A stretch of DNA of 64,000 bases from Pseudomonadota bacterium. GTDB lineage: Bacteria > Cyanobacteriota > Vampirovibrionia > Obscuribacterales > Obscuribacteraceae. The notes beneath the pieces were generated by a model that searched no databases, was not told the DNA's origin, and was given only the letters and a program-made list of their open reading frames with translations. Location of the stretch: the NCBI GenBank assembly GCA_021325555.1, contig JAJPGY010000015.1, forward strand, positions 1-64,000. The letters run 5' to 3'. Shown here piece by piece: positions 33,533-42,637 of this stretch (the first letter of the stretch is position 1; the number at the start of each line of letters is the position of its first letter). The position numbers and the translations under genes are program-made.

Positions 33533-35497
33533 TCAATCAGGCCTGGCCTCGATCTTGAAGGCGCCCGCGCGCAGCCGCTGCACGGGCAGGGAGGCGGCGT
33601 TGTTCGCCCCGCCGGAAGTGGTGACGACGACATCGGTGCCCTTGCCAATCCTTACCACATCCGGCGTGTGATTGATCAAACGCACCTTGAGCGGCTGGCT
33701 GGTGCCGGCGGCGCGCACCTCGATCCGGCTTGGCCGCCCTTTGGCGGCCCCTCTGCCGGCGGCGGTGACCGTCAGCGTCACCAGGGCGAACTGTCCCGGG
33801 TTGCTCCTCAACCCGGCCGTTTGGACCGAGACGTTGTGCGGTCCGGCAGCCAGACCGGCCGGCAGCTCGGCCTTCAACTGCACCGGCGAGGCGGCCAGCA
33901 CCCGCGCGTCATGCACGCCGTCCACGATCACGCGATCGTGCTCGGCGACGCCGTCGAAGCTGTGGCCGTCGATTACGATCAGCCCGCCCTCCACCAGAAT
34001 CTGGGAGACGCGGTCGACGCGCGGGATCTCCGGTCCGGATGGCACCGCCAGTGGTTGCAAAATATTGACCGGGACCGGGGCCGCCTCCGGGCGGGACGGC
34101 AGGGCCACCTGCAGGCTGGGCCCCGGGGCGGACTCCTCGCCGACCGAAAATTGCGCGCGACCGTCGGCGGATGTGGTCAACGTGGCCCCGTTGAAGCTCA
34201 GAGCCACGAACGGCTCCGGCACGTGCCTTCCCTTGACCACGGCGGCCGTCATGGGCTTGCCGGCCACCGCTTTGTCCGGCAGGACAAGGACGGCGGCGGG
34301 ATCGGGGGTCCGGCTCCCGGATGCCGGGAGCGCCGCTTCCTGGCTCGGGGCGGGCGCGGAGGCGGCGGCCGGGGCCGGGGCGACAGCGGCGGCCGGTTCC
34401 GGCCCGGCCGGCGCTGCACCGCCGGCGGTGGCAACCGAAGCCTCGGCGGCCGCCGCTGGCGGCAGCGGGCCGGTCGCGGCGGCGTCCTTTCGGGCCGGCG
34501 GCTCTCTTTCCGCCGCCGCAGGCGGGGAAGCTTGCGTCACCGCCTGCGGCGCGGCGCCTGATCCGCCCTCCAGGATTCTCTTTTGCTCGGCGGCAAGCGG
34601 ATGCCTGTTCCTCTGGGTGACGAGCGGCTTCAAAAGCAGGGCGGCCTTCGGCGCCGCCTCTTTCGCAGCCTGTCCCTGCCCGCAGCAGGAAGAGTCGACA
34701 TCGAATCCGTTCATCTTGCCGAGCCAGTATTCCACCTCGGTCTGGCTCTGGATATCAAAGCCCCTTTCCACGCCCGACTTTCCCCACATCACGAAGACGA
34801 ACTCTCCCAGCTTGCCCCCGTCCGGGGCGCTCCGGCAGTTGCAGTTGCCGGCCACGGACACCATCACCATGCCGTCGATCTTCTTGGCCCAGATCGCGTT
34901 GGCCGACGCGCGGCAATCGGGGGAGAGCACGATCTCGCCGGAGTCCCAGGACTCGGCGTTCATGGACGACTCCAGTGTCTGCCGGTCCTCCCTGGCGATA
35001 ATGCGGTTGGAGGCGAGCTGATGGGCCGAGATTGCCGTGGCCAGGGCTCGCTGCGCCGTCTTGACGGCCGTCTTCCGGCAGGGATCCTCGATCTTCGCCA
35101 GCTCCGGCGAGTCTTTGAGCTCCCGCGACAGGTCCTTCAAAACGCTCATCAGCACCGGATCTGTCCGGCTGGCGCTGGCACCGTCCGGCGCCGGCGGCTC
35201 GGCTGCCGGCGAAATGTCCGCAACCGGCGGGGAGGAAACCTCGCCGGCCGCGCTCGACCTGGCGCCCGCTTCCCCCTCGGAGGTCGCCGCAGGGCTCTCC
35301 GCGCCCCGGGCGGGCTGGGCGGGAGCCGGCGACGGCGCTTTGGACCTGTGGAAAAGCGCTATTCGCCGGGGCAGCACCACCGCCTGTCCCGGCGCCGCCC
35401 CAGCCGCCGGGCTTGCCGGGGTGGCGGCGCCCCCGGCTTGCTCAATGCCGAGAGAAAGGCAGCTCACGAGCGAGACAACGAGCACTTGATTTCTCAT
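33533..35497 (-). CDS. Secreted Ala/Pro-rich protein with a cysteine-rich region and an IPT/TIG-like domain
   Basis: The 654-residue protein has a signal peptide (MRNQVLVVSLVSCLSLGIEQAGG), two long Ala/Pro-rich low-complexity linkers (about 25-110 and 305-405) and two structured regions. The first (about 115-270) contains a heme- or disulfide-like NCNCRS and SSCCGQG and a helical stretch. The second (about 405-610) looks like bacterial Ig/IPT-TIG sandwiches (VDRVSQILVEGGLIVIDGHSF, GPHNVSVQTAGLRSNPGQF). It is probably a surface or periplasmic binding protein. Its ATG overlaps the stop of the M23 peptidase gene by one base (TAATG). Confidence 0.65.
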   Translation of the reverse strand: MRNQVLVVSLVSCLSLGIEQAGGAATPASPAAGAAPGQAVVLPRRIALFHRSKAPSPAPAQPARGAESPAATSEGEAGARSSAAGEVSSPPVADISPAAEPPAPDGASASRTDPVLMSVLKDLSRELKDSPELAKIEDPCRKTAVKTAQRALATAISAHQLASNRIIAREDRQTLESSMNAESWDSGEIVLSPDCRASANAIWAKKIDGMVMVSVAGNCNCRSAPDGGKLGEFVFVMWGKSGVERGFDIQSQTEVEYWLGKMNGFDVDSSCCGQGQAAKEAAPKAALLLKPLVTQRNRHPLAAEQKRILEGGSGAAPQAVTQASPPAAAEREPPARKDAAATGPLPPAAAAEASVATAGGAAPAGPEPAAAVAPAPAAASAPAPSQEAALPASGSRTPDPAAVLVLPDKAVAGKPMTAAVVKGRHVPEPFVALSFNGATLTTSADGRAQFSVGEESAPGPSLQVALPSRPEAAPVPVNILQPLAVPSGPEIPRVDRVSQILVEGGLIVIDGHSFDGVAEHDRVIVDGVHDARVLAASPVQLKAELPAGLAAGPHNVSVQTAGLRSNPGQFALVTLTVTAAGRGAAKGRPSRIEVRAAGTSQPLKVRLINHTPDVVRIGKGTDVVVTTSGGANNAASLPVQRLRAGAFKIEARPD

Positions 35498-37134
35498 TAG
35501 CCACCCCTTTCACCGGCGATGCCGAAAATGTCCTCATAGACTCCCAGAGTTTCCGCCTGGGTCAAGCCGTAACCCAGGTACTCTCCATCGAGCCAGATCT
35601 CGAAGTGCAGGTGCGGGTGCTTGGCCACGCCCGGCAGGTTCTGCCCGGTTCCGGAGACGCCGACATAGCCCAGCACGTCGCCCTGCGAGACGTAGACCCC
35701 CGGCTTGATGCCCTTCTTGACCGCGTTCAGGTGAGCGTAGCGCGTCAGGAGCCCGTGCCCGTGATCAATCCACACCTGGCAGCCGCGCAGGAGGTCCTCG
35801 TTCACGGCCGAGGTCCTGTGCTGCAGGCGGCACTGGCGCATGACCTTGTTGTACAGGGCTCCGTCCATGTCGCGAAAGTTTACATCAGCCCGGATCACCT
35901 TGCCAGCGTCGGCGGCATGCACCGGGGTTCCCATGGTCACCGAGCCGGTCGTCGCCGCGTCGCCGAAGAAATCGACGCCCTGGTGGACGCCGTAGCGATA
36001 GAGACGGCGGGCGCCGGGCCAGACGCCGGGATGGCGTGGCAGGGCGACGCCGGAAAGCGGCAGGGCCAGCCCATCGAGGCGCGGGTCGATCCGGCGCGCG
36101 TTGAGCGGTCTGCTCCAGGGGTCCGGCTTCGCCAGGTTGCGCCTCACCAGGTGATCGCCATCGATTATCCAGAAACCGTCCTTGCCCGGCACCAGCCCGC
36201 GCAGGTCGCTGTCTCGCCCGAAGAGGAACTGGCGGGACCTGCCGTTTCCCTTGTCGATCGCGATCACGCGATTGTTCTCCCGCTCCACGACAAAAACCGG
36301 CGTTCCCGGCCCGGTGGCCAGCCGGGAAGGCCTCATGGCCTTTAGCGGTCTCCAGGGAAACGGCTTGTAGAAAGCCAGCCCGTTTCCCTCCCCGCCACCA
36401 TATCTGGTGACCCGTCCCCGGCGCCGGAGGACGTAGGTGTCGCCATCGTAAGCGATGGCGATGCCGTCGGACACGTTGATGTCTCCCGGCTTGAGCCGCC
36501 AGGGGAGCACCTCGGCAAAATAGGACGATCGCGAGCCGCGCGCGGCGGGGAAACGCCAGATCTCGTTGCGCTCGGGATCGAGGACGCAGATCCTGGTCGC
36601 CAGGGAGGCTATGTCGATGTATTCGGGATCCGGGCTGCCGGTAAGCTGCATGTTTGCCCGGAACACCCGCCACTGGCCGCTGTCGATCAGGTACTCGAAC
36701 AGATCGCCGGCCTTGGCCAGGACCACGATGCTGCCCCGCCCGGGGCAGAAGCTGATGGCCGTGAGCTCCTGGATCGGGATGCCGCCCACGCTCCCGGCCG
36801 GCGGCCCGCAGGCTGTCAGGCGCAGACTCTGCGGCTCCTGCAGACGCTCACCGGCCGAGTCCAGCCGGTAAAGCTGCTCCGGCGTCAGGAGGAAGAGGCT
36901 CTTTCCGGCCTGGGCCGCCGCCACCGGTCTTACCGGCTCCCCGTGCTCGTCCAGCAATTGCCAGACCATCTCGGCGGCAGGGCGGATTTTAGCCGCCGGC
37001 GGCTTGCCGGCAGACTCCGGACCCTGCGCCGTGCCGGCCGCCAGAATCGATTGCGTGTGGAGAAGGACGGCCAGCAACGCGGCAGAGCAAAGGGACAGCC
37101 GGGACATCGATTGCCGGGCGCCGCCCCCCCTCAT
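35497..37134 (-). CDS. Secreted M23-family metallopeptidase
   Basis: The ATG at 37134 shares a base with the upstream stop (TGATG); ATG 37107 is an alternative. The 545-residue protein has a signal peptide, then about 300 residues of beta-propeller-like sequence (RVFRANMQ, TYVLRRRGRVTRYGGGEG, PVFVVERENNRVIAIDKGNG). A C-terminal M23/LytM domain (about 390-545) follows, with zinc ligands in VHQGVDFF and in KHPHLHFEIW and a conserved HGHGLLTRYAHL. M23 enzymes cut peptidoglycan cross-links. A loop of about 40 residues with two cysteines is inserted in the catalytic domain. The propeller may localise the enzyme or bind a glycan. Confidence 0.86.
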   Translation of the reverse strand: MRGGGARQSMSRLSLCSAALLAVLLHTQSILAAGTAQGPESAGKPPAAKIRPAAEMVWQLLDEHGEPVRPVAAAQAGKSLFLLTPEQLYRLDSAGERLQEPQSLRLTACGPPAGSVGGIPIQELTAISFCPGRGSIVVLAKAGDLFEYLIDSGQWRVFRANMQLTGSPDPEYIDIASLATRICVLDPERNEIWRFPAARGSRSSYFAEVLPWRLKPGDINVSDGIAIAYDGDTYVLRRRGRVTRYGGGEGNGLAFYKPFPWRPLKAMRPSRLATGPGTPVFVVERENNRVIAIDKGNGRSRQFLFGRDSDLRGLVPGKDGFWIIDGDHLVRRNLAKPDPWSRPLNARRIDPRLDGLALPLSGVALPRHPGVWPGARRLYRYGVHQGVDFFGDAATTGSVTMGTPVHAADAGKVIRADVNFRDMDGALYNKVMRQCRLQHRTSAVNEDLLRGCQVWIDHGHGLLTRYAHLNAVKKGIKPGVYVSQGDVLGYVGVSGTGQNLPGVAKHPHLHFEIWLDGEYLGYGLTQAETLGVYEDIFGIAGERGG

Positions 37135-38285
37135 CAATGACCCGCCGCCTTGCCAGCCGGCGGTCTGGCGGCCGGCGGCGGCGATCCTGCCGTGATGATG
37201 GCCGAGTCGGTAATCAGCCAGCGGTCATCGACCTTCTCGATGGTGTAGTTCACCTTGTACGTGTCGTTGCTCTCCTTGAGGGTCTTGCCCGATAGCTGAT
37301 CGATGAGCCTGCTCGACTCCTTGACCTGAGCGAAGACCGAATATTTCGTGCCGGGCGTGATCTCCTGGTAGCGATCCACCCGGACCTCGAGCGGGTTCAG
37401 GTCATAGTACCAGTGCTTGTTTTGCAGCCACTTCACGGCCTCCGTCTGGCGGCCGAGGGCCTTTCCGGCAAGCGCCTGCCCAAGCTCGTCAATCTGCAGG
37501 TCGCGAACGGCCGCCTTCTTGACCCGCTGCCACTTCTTGATCGCGTTGAGAAACTCTTCCTTGCGGGCATCACCGGCAGTGCCGGCAGCCGGCCCGGGGC
37601 TCTCGACGGCGGCCGGCGCCGTGCCGGTCTCCTGGCCTGGTCCCGGTGTCGGGGCGGCGCTCGCCTCGGCGTGCTGCTTGAGCACGTCCTTGTTGACGTC
37701 CCTGCTGTTGACCCGGATCGAGTAAACGAACCTGTCGGGGCCGCCGCCCGCCCGCCGCTGGATGGAGACCAGGTAATGCCCGGCGTTCAGGCTGAGCGGC
37801 TGGGAGTCGCTCTTGAAAAGAACCGCTTGCTTGTTCTTTTCCAGCTGCGAGTTGAGGCCGGAGATCTTCTTGCCCCTGGCACCGACGGCCTCGAGCAGGA
37901 AGTCGGCGCCCATCTCCAGATCGAGAAAGTCCTGGTTGGCGGGTTTTTCTTTGCTGATGCTCAGCTCGGCGCCGGTCACCTTGCCGTCGGCCACCTGCAC
38001 CCGCAGGTGATTATCAGCCTGATCGGACATGTCATAGGGGTTGTCGGCGCCGGCTTTGAAAGGCCCGATGCCCGGCCAGCCGCCCTTCTGGGCCAGGGTG
38101 CTGTTTTTGAACTCATCGAACGTGCACATGGGTGCCACGGTCAATGCGGGAATCGACGTGGAGACGGACCGGGATTCCGGCTGGGCCTGCTCCGACCAGA
38201 TCCCCTCCAGAGATCCGCCGCTCGTCTCCGCAAGCAGGGGCTGTCCGGCCAAAAGGAGGATCGAGAGAAGTAAGAAGGTGCGCAT
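37134..38285 (-). CDS. Secreted protein with C-terminal ARC6-type IMS (DUF4101) domain
   Basis: The 383-residue product has a signal peptide (FLLLSILLLAGQPLLA). A domain of unknown type follows (about 45-205, TFDEFKNSTLAQKGGWPGIGP, ending in FVYSIRVNSRD). A Pro/Ala linker leads to a C-terminal block (about 250-365): AVKWLQNKHWYYDLNPLEV, YSVFAQVKESSRLID, and YKVNYTIEKVDDRWLI. That block fits the IMS/DUF4101 domain found in the cyanobacterial division protein Ftn2/ZipN (plant ARC6) and in some cyanobacterial kinases. Here it would be extracytoplasmic. It heads a three-gene run with the M23 peptidase and the Ala/Pro-rich protein, each overlapping by one base. Confidence 0.68.
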   Translation of the reverse strand: MRTFLLLSILLLAGQPLLAETSGGSLEGIWSEQAQPESRSVSTSIPALTVAPMCTFDEFKNSTLAQKGGWPGIGPFKAGADNPYDMSDQADNHLRVQVADGKVTGAELSISKEKPANQDFLDLEMGADFLLEAVGARGKKISGLNSQLEKNKQAVLFKSDSQPLSLNAGHYLVSIQRRAGGGPDRFVYSIRVNSRDVNKDVLKQHAEASAAPTPGPGQETGTAPAAVESPGPAAGTAGDARKEEFLNAIKKWQRVKKAAVRDLQIDELGQALAGKALGRQTEAVKWLQNKHWYYDLNPLEVRVDRYQEITPGTKYSVFAQVKESSRLIDQLSGKTLKESNDTYKVNYTIEKVDDRWLITDSAIITAGSPPPAARPPAGKAAGH

Positions 38286-38312
38286 GATGAACTCGACCTT
38301 AGGTTGCCGATT

Positions 38313-39506
38313 TCACTCGGCAGACGAGCTTAAGTGTACCCGATCCGGACCGAGCGCCTCCAGCGCCAGCGTGCTGGCCTGGCGCTCCACGGACGCCGGC
38401 ACCGGCATCTCCCCCGGCGGAACCGGCGTCCCGGCCCGCCCCGCCTCAGCCAGCATGCGCAGGCAGAGGATCTCGGTTGTCAGGTGAATGAGCGTGGGCT
38501 CGGGCGAACCGGAGCAGAGCACGACATTGATCGGGCTGCCCTGCCCGGCCAGATAAACCTTCCTTGCCCGGCCGGGACTGCCGCCGGCAATCGAGAACTC
38601 CTCCAGGTGCGGGCCTGCCGGCCGGCAGGAGACCGCCAGCCGGCAGAGGGCGTCGCGGCCCGCCTCACCGGCCCAGTGCCCGACGTTGGCGACCAGCAGC
38701 CCGTCGGCCGCGACCGCCCAATCGTCGACGCCGATGAGCCCGTCCACCCCGGTGGCCGTCACGAGCAACTCCGACCCGGCCATGGCCTCGGCCAGACCGG
38801 CGGTGAGAAATCCGTCATAGTGGGCGATAAGCCGCCGGACCGGATCGGTGTCCACCACCGTCACCGCGGTGCCCTGCCGCCGCAGATAGCAGGCCACCCC
38901 GGCCCCTACCCGGCCGTAGCCGACGACGGCAGCCCGGCGGCCGGACCACATCTTGCCGGTAAGCCTGTTCAGGGCGTCGACCAGCCCGTCGCCGACGCCA
39001 TGAAAGTTCTCGATAAATGCTTTGAGCTGCCCCTGGTTGATGTTAACCACCGGCAGTGGCAACCGGCCGAGCTCCCTCGCTCGCGTGATGCCGCTGGTGG
39101 TGATCTCGCAGGCGCCGAAAACCGGGAAATTCCGCCGGGACAGGTAAGCGGAGGTGAGAACGAAGCCGGTATCGGACAGCACCTGCGGCTCCGCTTCCAG
39201 CACGGGCAGGCAGCAGTCCTGGCCCCGATAGACCCGGGCGCCGGCTTCCTGCATGCACGCGACGGCGTCGTCCTCGCTGGTGTCGGGGTTGCACTCGCTC
39301 AGGTACACGTGCGCCCCGGCGCCCAGAAGCGTCTCGACCGCGAGGGCCGTAAGCCAGGTGAGGTGGCAGTGCCAGCCCACGCGCAGGCCGGCCAGGGACT
39401 TCTGTCCTGACAGGTGCGCGGCCAGGCGCTCCAGAATCGGGAAGCCGGCGGCGGCCCTTGCCACCACCGACGGTATCTTATCGCGCCCGCTCCCGGCTGC
39501 TTCCAT
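38313..39506 (-). CDS. Adenosylhomocysteinase-like NAD-binding protein
   Basis: ATG 39506 gives 397 residues; the open frame further upstream lies inside maf. The domain order follows S-adenosylhomocysteine hydrolase. An N-terminal part has a TALAVETLLGAGAHV-type helix and CNPDTSEDDAVACM. The equivalent of the catalytic block is ACEITTSGITR, then QGQLKAFIENFHG. The Rossmann motif is VVGYGRVGAG. GHW and AGQGSPINV resemble the GHF and EGR-x-VNL blocks. The lysine of KSKFDN is kept (LKAFIEN) but its Asp is Glu. It may be a divergent hydrolase of the methionine cycle or a paralogue with another nucleoside substrate. It follows maf by 8 bp. Confidence 0.75.
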   Translation of the reverse strand: MEAAGSGRDKIPSVVARAAAGFPILERLAAHLSGQKSLAGLRVGWHCHLTWLTALAVETLLGAGAHVYLSECNPDTSEDDAVACMQEAGARVYRGQDCCLPVLEAEPQVLSDTGFVLTSAYLSRRNFPVFGACEITTSGITRARELGRLPLPVVNINQGQLKAFIENFHGVGDGLVDALNRLTGKMWSGRRAAVVGYGRVGAGVACYLRRQGTAVTVVDTDPVRRLIAHYDGFLTAGLAEAMAGSELLVTATGVDGLIGVDDWAVAADGLLVANVGHWAGEAGRDALCRLAVSCRPAGPHLEEFSIAGGSPGRARKVYLAGQGSPINVVLCSGSPEPTLIHLTTEILCLRMLAEAGRAGTPVPPGEMPVPASVERQASTLALEALGPDRVHLSSSAE

Positions 39507-39514
39507 GGCGCGCC

Positions 39515-40165
39515 CTACGGCAGACCGAGAATGGAGACGCCGAAGCGGCGCAGGATCTCCACGACCAGCGGGACCGGCAGCCCGATTATGTTCGTGAAGC
39601 AGCCCTCGATTTTCTCCACGAAGGCGGAGCCCGTGCCCTGCAGCGCATACGCGCCCGCCTTGTCCATCGGCTCGCCGGTAGCCACATAGGCGTCTATCTC
39701 CGCCGGCAGCATCGGGCGGAAATAGACACGGGAGACCTGACAACCGGTCTCCAGACGATTTTCCGGCAGCTGGAGAAGCGCCACCCCGGTGTACACCTGG
39801 TGGCAGCGACCGGACAGCTGCGCCAGCATGGCGGCCGCCTCTTCGGGGCTGCCGGGCTTGCCGATAATCTCCTCATCGAGCACCACCGTGGTGTCGGCGC
39901 CGAGCACGAAGGCGGGCTGCGTCCGGCCGGCCGCACCGGCAGCGGTGGCATTCCCCGCCGGGTCCCGGACAACCCGCTGCCGGCCGCGGCCGATCAGCCC
40001 GGCTACCTCGCGGGCCTTGGCGACGGCCAGGTCCACCACCATCTGCTCGGGGGCTACCCGCCCCTCCACGGTCTCATCCACGTGGCTCGGCACCACGTCG
40101 AAATCCAGTCCCAGGCTCCGCAGAAGATCGACCCGGCGCGGCGAGCTCGAAGCAAGAACTATCAT
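39515..40165 (-). CDS. maf: Maf-family nucleotide pyrophosphatase
   Basis: The start is ATG 40165, or TTG 40171 overlapping the kinase stop. The 216-residue protein has the family signatures LASSSPRRVDLLRSLG, PSHVDET, a LGADTTVVLDEEIIGKP metal and base pocket, GRCHQVYTGVAL, and AGAYALQGTGSAFVEKIEGCFTNIIGLP. A short insertion (about 65-85, DPAGNATAAGAAGRTQ) precedes the catalytic loop. Maf proteins hydrolyse dTTP, UTP and modified nucleotides to monophosphates and are linked to septum control and housecleaning. It sits between a kinase and a SahH-like gene. Confidence 0.92.
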   Translation of the reverse strand: MIVLASSSPRRVDLLRSLGLDFDVVPSHVDETVEGRVAPEQMVVDLAVAKAREVAGLIGRGRQRVVRDPAGNATAAGAAGRTQPAFVLGADTTVVLDEEIIGKPGSPEEAAAMLAQLSGRCHQVYTGVALLQLPENRLETGCQVSRVYFRPMLPAEIDAYVATGEPMDKAGAYALQGTGSAFVEKIEGCFTNIIGLPVPLVVEILRRFGVSILGLP

Positions 40166-40167
40166 TT

Positions 40168-42102
40168 TCAATTGAACAGGATCTCGAACACTTGAATTCT
40201 CTGGTTGCCGCGGTCGACCACATAAAGGCAGTTGCTCTCCGGATCGATGGCCAGCCCGGAGGGACTAATGAACTTGCTGGTCTCGGCGCCCCTGCCCCCG
40301 AAAGTATAGATCCACTCGCCGGCCGGTCCAAACACCTGGATGCGGTGATTGAGGGAGTCGGCGACGTATATGCGGTCGAACTTGTCCACCGCGATGCCGC
40401 GCGGGACGTTGAACAGCCCGTTGGCGGTGCCCTTGCCGCCGAAGGAGCGCAGGAAAGCCCCTGTCTTGGAGAAGACGGAGACCATCGAGGTGCCGTAATC
40501 CAACGCGTAAACCTGGTTCGCCCGGTCGACGGCGACAGCGGACGGAATGTGAAACTGGCCCTTGCCGGCCCCCCTGTCGCCCACCTTCCGCATCCAGGTG
40601 CCGAGATCCGCCTGGAAAACCTGCAGGCAGGCGTTGTCACCGTCGCAGACGTACAGCAGCCCGGTCGAGTCGCAGGTGATGCCCTGCAGCCCGCCCTCGC
40701 GGCCGTGCATGTTGAAGAGCTCCTTGTAGAACTGCCCCTGCGCGTCGAAAACCCGCACATAGTGATCGCTGCTGTCCGTGGCGTATACTCGCCCGCGAAA
40801 GTCCAGGGCCAGACCGGAGGGCTTGGTCAGCCCGCCGCCGCCGGTTTTGGAGTTGGTGGCGTCGAGCTTGGGAACGACTGAGGCGATGAACCTGCCGTCA
40901 CGGGCGAAGATCTGCACGCGCCTGAGCGCCGTATCGGCGACCACCACCCGGCCGCCGCGGGCTGCCACCACCGACGGTTCCAGGAAACAGCCGTTGCCTT
41001 CGCCCTTGCGGCCGATGGTGGCAATCGGTCGCACGAAATAGAGATTGGAGAGCGGCTCGGCGGAAACGCAGGTATCCGCCCCCTGCAGCGCGCTCACCCC
41101 CTGCATCGACGAGGCGGGCGCGCCATAGCGCGCCGCGCCGGTCCCGTCGTCTCTTGCGGGGGCGCTGATCGGAATGCCGGGCGTGTAGACGTTGAATGAA
41201 GGACGCCTGATCTCCGGGGCGGTGCCCGGCACCGCGGCGCCGGGCACCGCTTCTGCGGCCGGTCTGGGCGCGGCGCTCACCGCGCGCTCGAACTCGCGCG
41301 CGTAATCGATGACCGACATGAAGCGGTCGCGCGCCTTCTTTCTGATCGCCTTGCTTACCACGGCGGCCACCTCGACGCTGACGCTGGGCATGAGCGAGTG
41401 CAGCGGCTCGGCCTCGGAGGTGAGAATCTTGATTACGGTGCCGGCGATGCCCTCACCGGTGAAGGGCAGCTTCCCGGACAGAGCTTCGTAGGAGACGACG
41501 CCCAGCGAAAATATGTCGGCGCGGTGATCGACGTTCTTGGCGTCCTGCAGCTGCTCGGGGGAGACGTAGGCCAGCGTACCCAGCATGACCCCGGTCTTGG
41601 TAATGTGCGTCTGCTCGTAGTCCACCATGCGCGCGATGCCGAAGTCGGTCAGCTTCACGGTGCCGTCCTTGAGAATGAAGATATTGTCCGGCTTGACGTC
41701 GCGGTGCACGACGTTGAGCGAGTGCGCGTAGGCAAGACCGGCGGCTATCTGGCTGACAATGGGCAGGAGCTCGGGGGCGGACATGCGCCCGCCCCTCAGC
41801 TCGAGCTCCTTGCGCAGGCTGTGCCCCTCGAGAAATTCCATCACATAGTAGTCTTCCTCGGCGGAGGCGGCGACATCGTAGACACGCACGATGTTGGCGT
41901 GATCGAGGCGCGCGGACGTCGCCGCCTCGCGTTTGAAGCGATCATGGAACTCCCGCCGCTTTTGCGGGTCGATGTTCTCCAGCACCAGCTGCTTGATCGC
42001 CACCATTCGCCCGTTCTGGCGGTCGAGGGCCTGATAGACGATCCCCATACCGCCCCGGCCGATCTCCGAGATAATCTCATAGTGACCGAAGTCGGTGGTC
42101 AT
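40168..42102 (-). CDS. Ser/Thr protein kinase with C-terminal NHL beta-propeller
   Basis: The 644-residue protein has a complete Hanks-type kinase domain (about 8-275): glycine loop GRGGMGIVY, Lys37 in VAIK, His133-Arg134-Asp135 in HRDVKPDN, Asp153 in DFG, and the APE-like SPEQL. A Pro/Ala-rich linker (about 280-360) has no membrane helix. Residues about 365-644 hold six NHL-type blades (for example FIASVVPKLDATN, DFRGRVYATDSSDHYVRVF, DKFDRIYVADSLNHRIQVF, and YVVDRGNQRIQVF). PknD-type proteins carry such a propeller outside the cell; here it is predicted to be cytoplasmic. The gene ends 3 bp before maf and follows the FHA and PP2C genes. Confidence 0.92.
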   Translation of the reverse strand: MTTDFGHYEIISEIGRGGMGIVYQALDRQNGRMVAIKQLVLENIDPQKRREFHDRFKREAATSARLDHANIVRVYDVAASAEEDYYVMEFLEGHSLRKELELRGGRMSAPELLPIVSQIAAGLAYAHSLNVVHRDVKPDNIFILKDGTVKLTDFGIARMVDYEQTHITKTGVMLGTLAYVSPEQLQDAKNVDHRADIFSLGVVSYEALSGKLPFTGEGIAGTVIKILTSEAEPLHSLMPSVSVEVAAVVSKAIRKKARDRFMSVIDYAREFERAVSAAPRPAAEAVPGAAVPGTAPEIRRPSFNVYTPGIPISAPARDDGTGAARYGAPASSMQGVSALQGADTCVSAEPLSNLYFVRPIATIGRKGEGNGCFLEPSVVAARGGRVVVADTALRRVQIFARDGRFIASVVPKLDATNSKTGGGGLTKPSGLALDFRGRVYATDSSDHYVRVFDAQGQFYKELFNMHGREGGLQGITCDSTGLLYVCDGDNACLQVFQADLGTWMRKVGDRGAGKGQFHIPSAVAVDRANQVYALDYGTSMVSVFSKTGAFLRSFGGKGTANGLFNVPRGIAVDKFDRIYVADSLNHRIQVFGPAGEWIYTFGGRGAETSKFISPSGLAIDPESNCLYVVDRGNQRIQVFEILFN

Positions 42103-42105
42103 GCC

Positions 42106-42570
42106 CTAGCTCAACTCAAAGATCAACTCGGTGCGCCCCAGTTTCAGACAGTCGCCAGGAAAGATCTGCCTGCGCTCGGTCAGGATTTCACCGTTCAAAA
42201 GCGTGCCGTTGGTCGAGCCGAGATCCTCGACCCAGTAGCTGCCCTTGATAAAAAGCACCCAGGCGTGGTGGCGGGAGATGTAGCTGTCCTTGGGCAGGGG
42301 AATGCTGTTGGTGGAGTCCCGCCCGATCTTGCTGACCGAGGCCGTGAGCGGGTAGCGCTCGTTGCTCATCTTGTTGACCAGATGCGCGCCCCGGGGAGGG
42401 GTCTTCGGTTGCACCCTGTCCGGCGTGGAGAAGAGGTCCTCCACCCGTTCGGACAGGGTTCTGGCATTGTCGTCCTCGAGTTGCCGCTGCTCGGCCCCGC
42501 AGACGGAGCAGCGCCCCGCGTCCGTGAGCGAGCCGCCGCAACGTTCGCATTGTGTGGTTACGTCACTCAT
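42106..42570 (-). CDS. Zinc-ribbon/FHA-domain phosphothreonine-binding protein
   Basis: ATG 42570 gives 154 residues (a GTG at 42585 is in frame). An N-terminal zinc ribbon, CERCGGSLTDAGRCSVC, is followed by an FHA domain (about 62-150) with KIGRDSTNSI, ISRHHAWV, and EDLGSTNGTLLNG, the full phosphothreonine-binding set. It lies directly upstream of the kinase gene (3 bp gap) and downstream of PP2C, so it is a likely substrate or adaptor of that kinase. The zinc ribbon and FHA pair recurs at the N-terminus of the kinase at 43575, suggesting gene duplication. Confidence 0.9.
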   Translation of the reverse strand: MSDVTTQCERCGGSLTDAGRCSVCGAEQRQLEDDNARTLSERVEDLFSTPDRVQPKTPPRGAHLVNKMSNERYPLTASVSKIGRDSTNSIPLPKDSYISRHHAWVLFIKGSYWVEDLGSTNGTLLNGEILTERRQIFPGDCLKLGRTELIFELS

Positions 42571-42637
42571 CAACCCAAGCCACACCGACCACCGATCGCC
42601 AGCAACGCCCGAAGAGACACTGCGGTCGCAACCTCCC

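Noticed and set aside
33672..35021. Long plus-strand ORFs opposite the Ala/Pro-rich secreted protein
   Set aside because: The Ala/Pro codon pattern opens several frames; only the minus frame has a signal peptide and domain features.
32697..40985. The short sequence CACCACCGACGGT seen three times (about 32700, 39465, 40970)
   Set aside because: Each encodes the same P-S-V-V-A type peptide in unrelated genes; it is codon bias, not a dispersed repeat.
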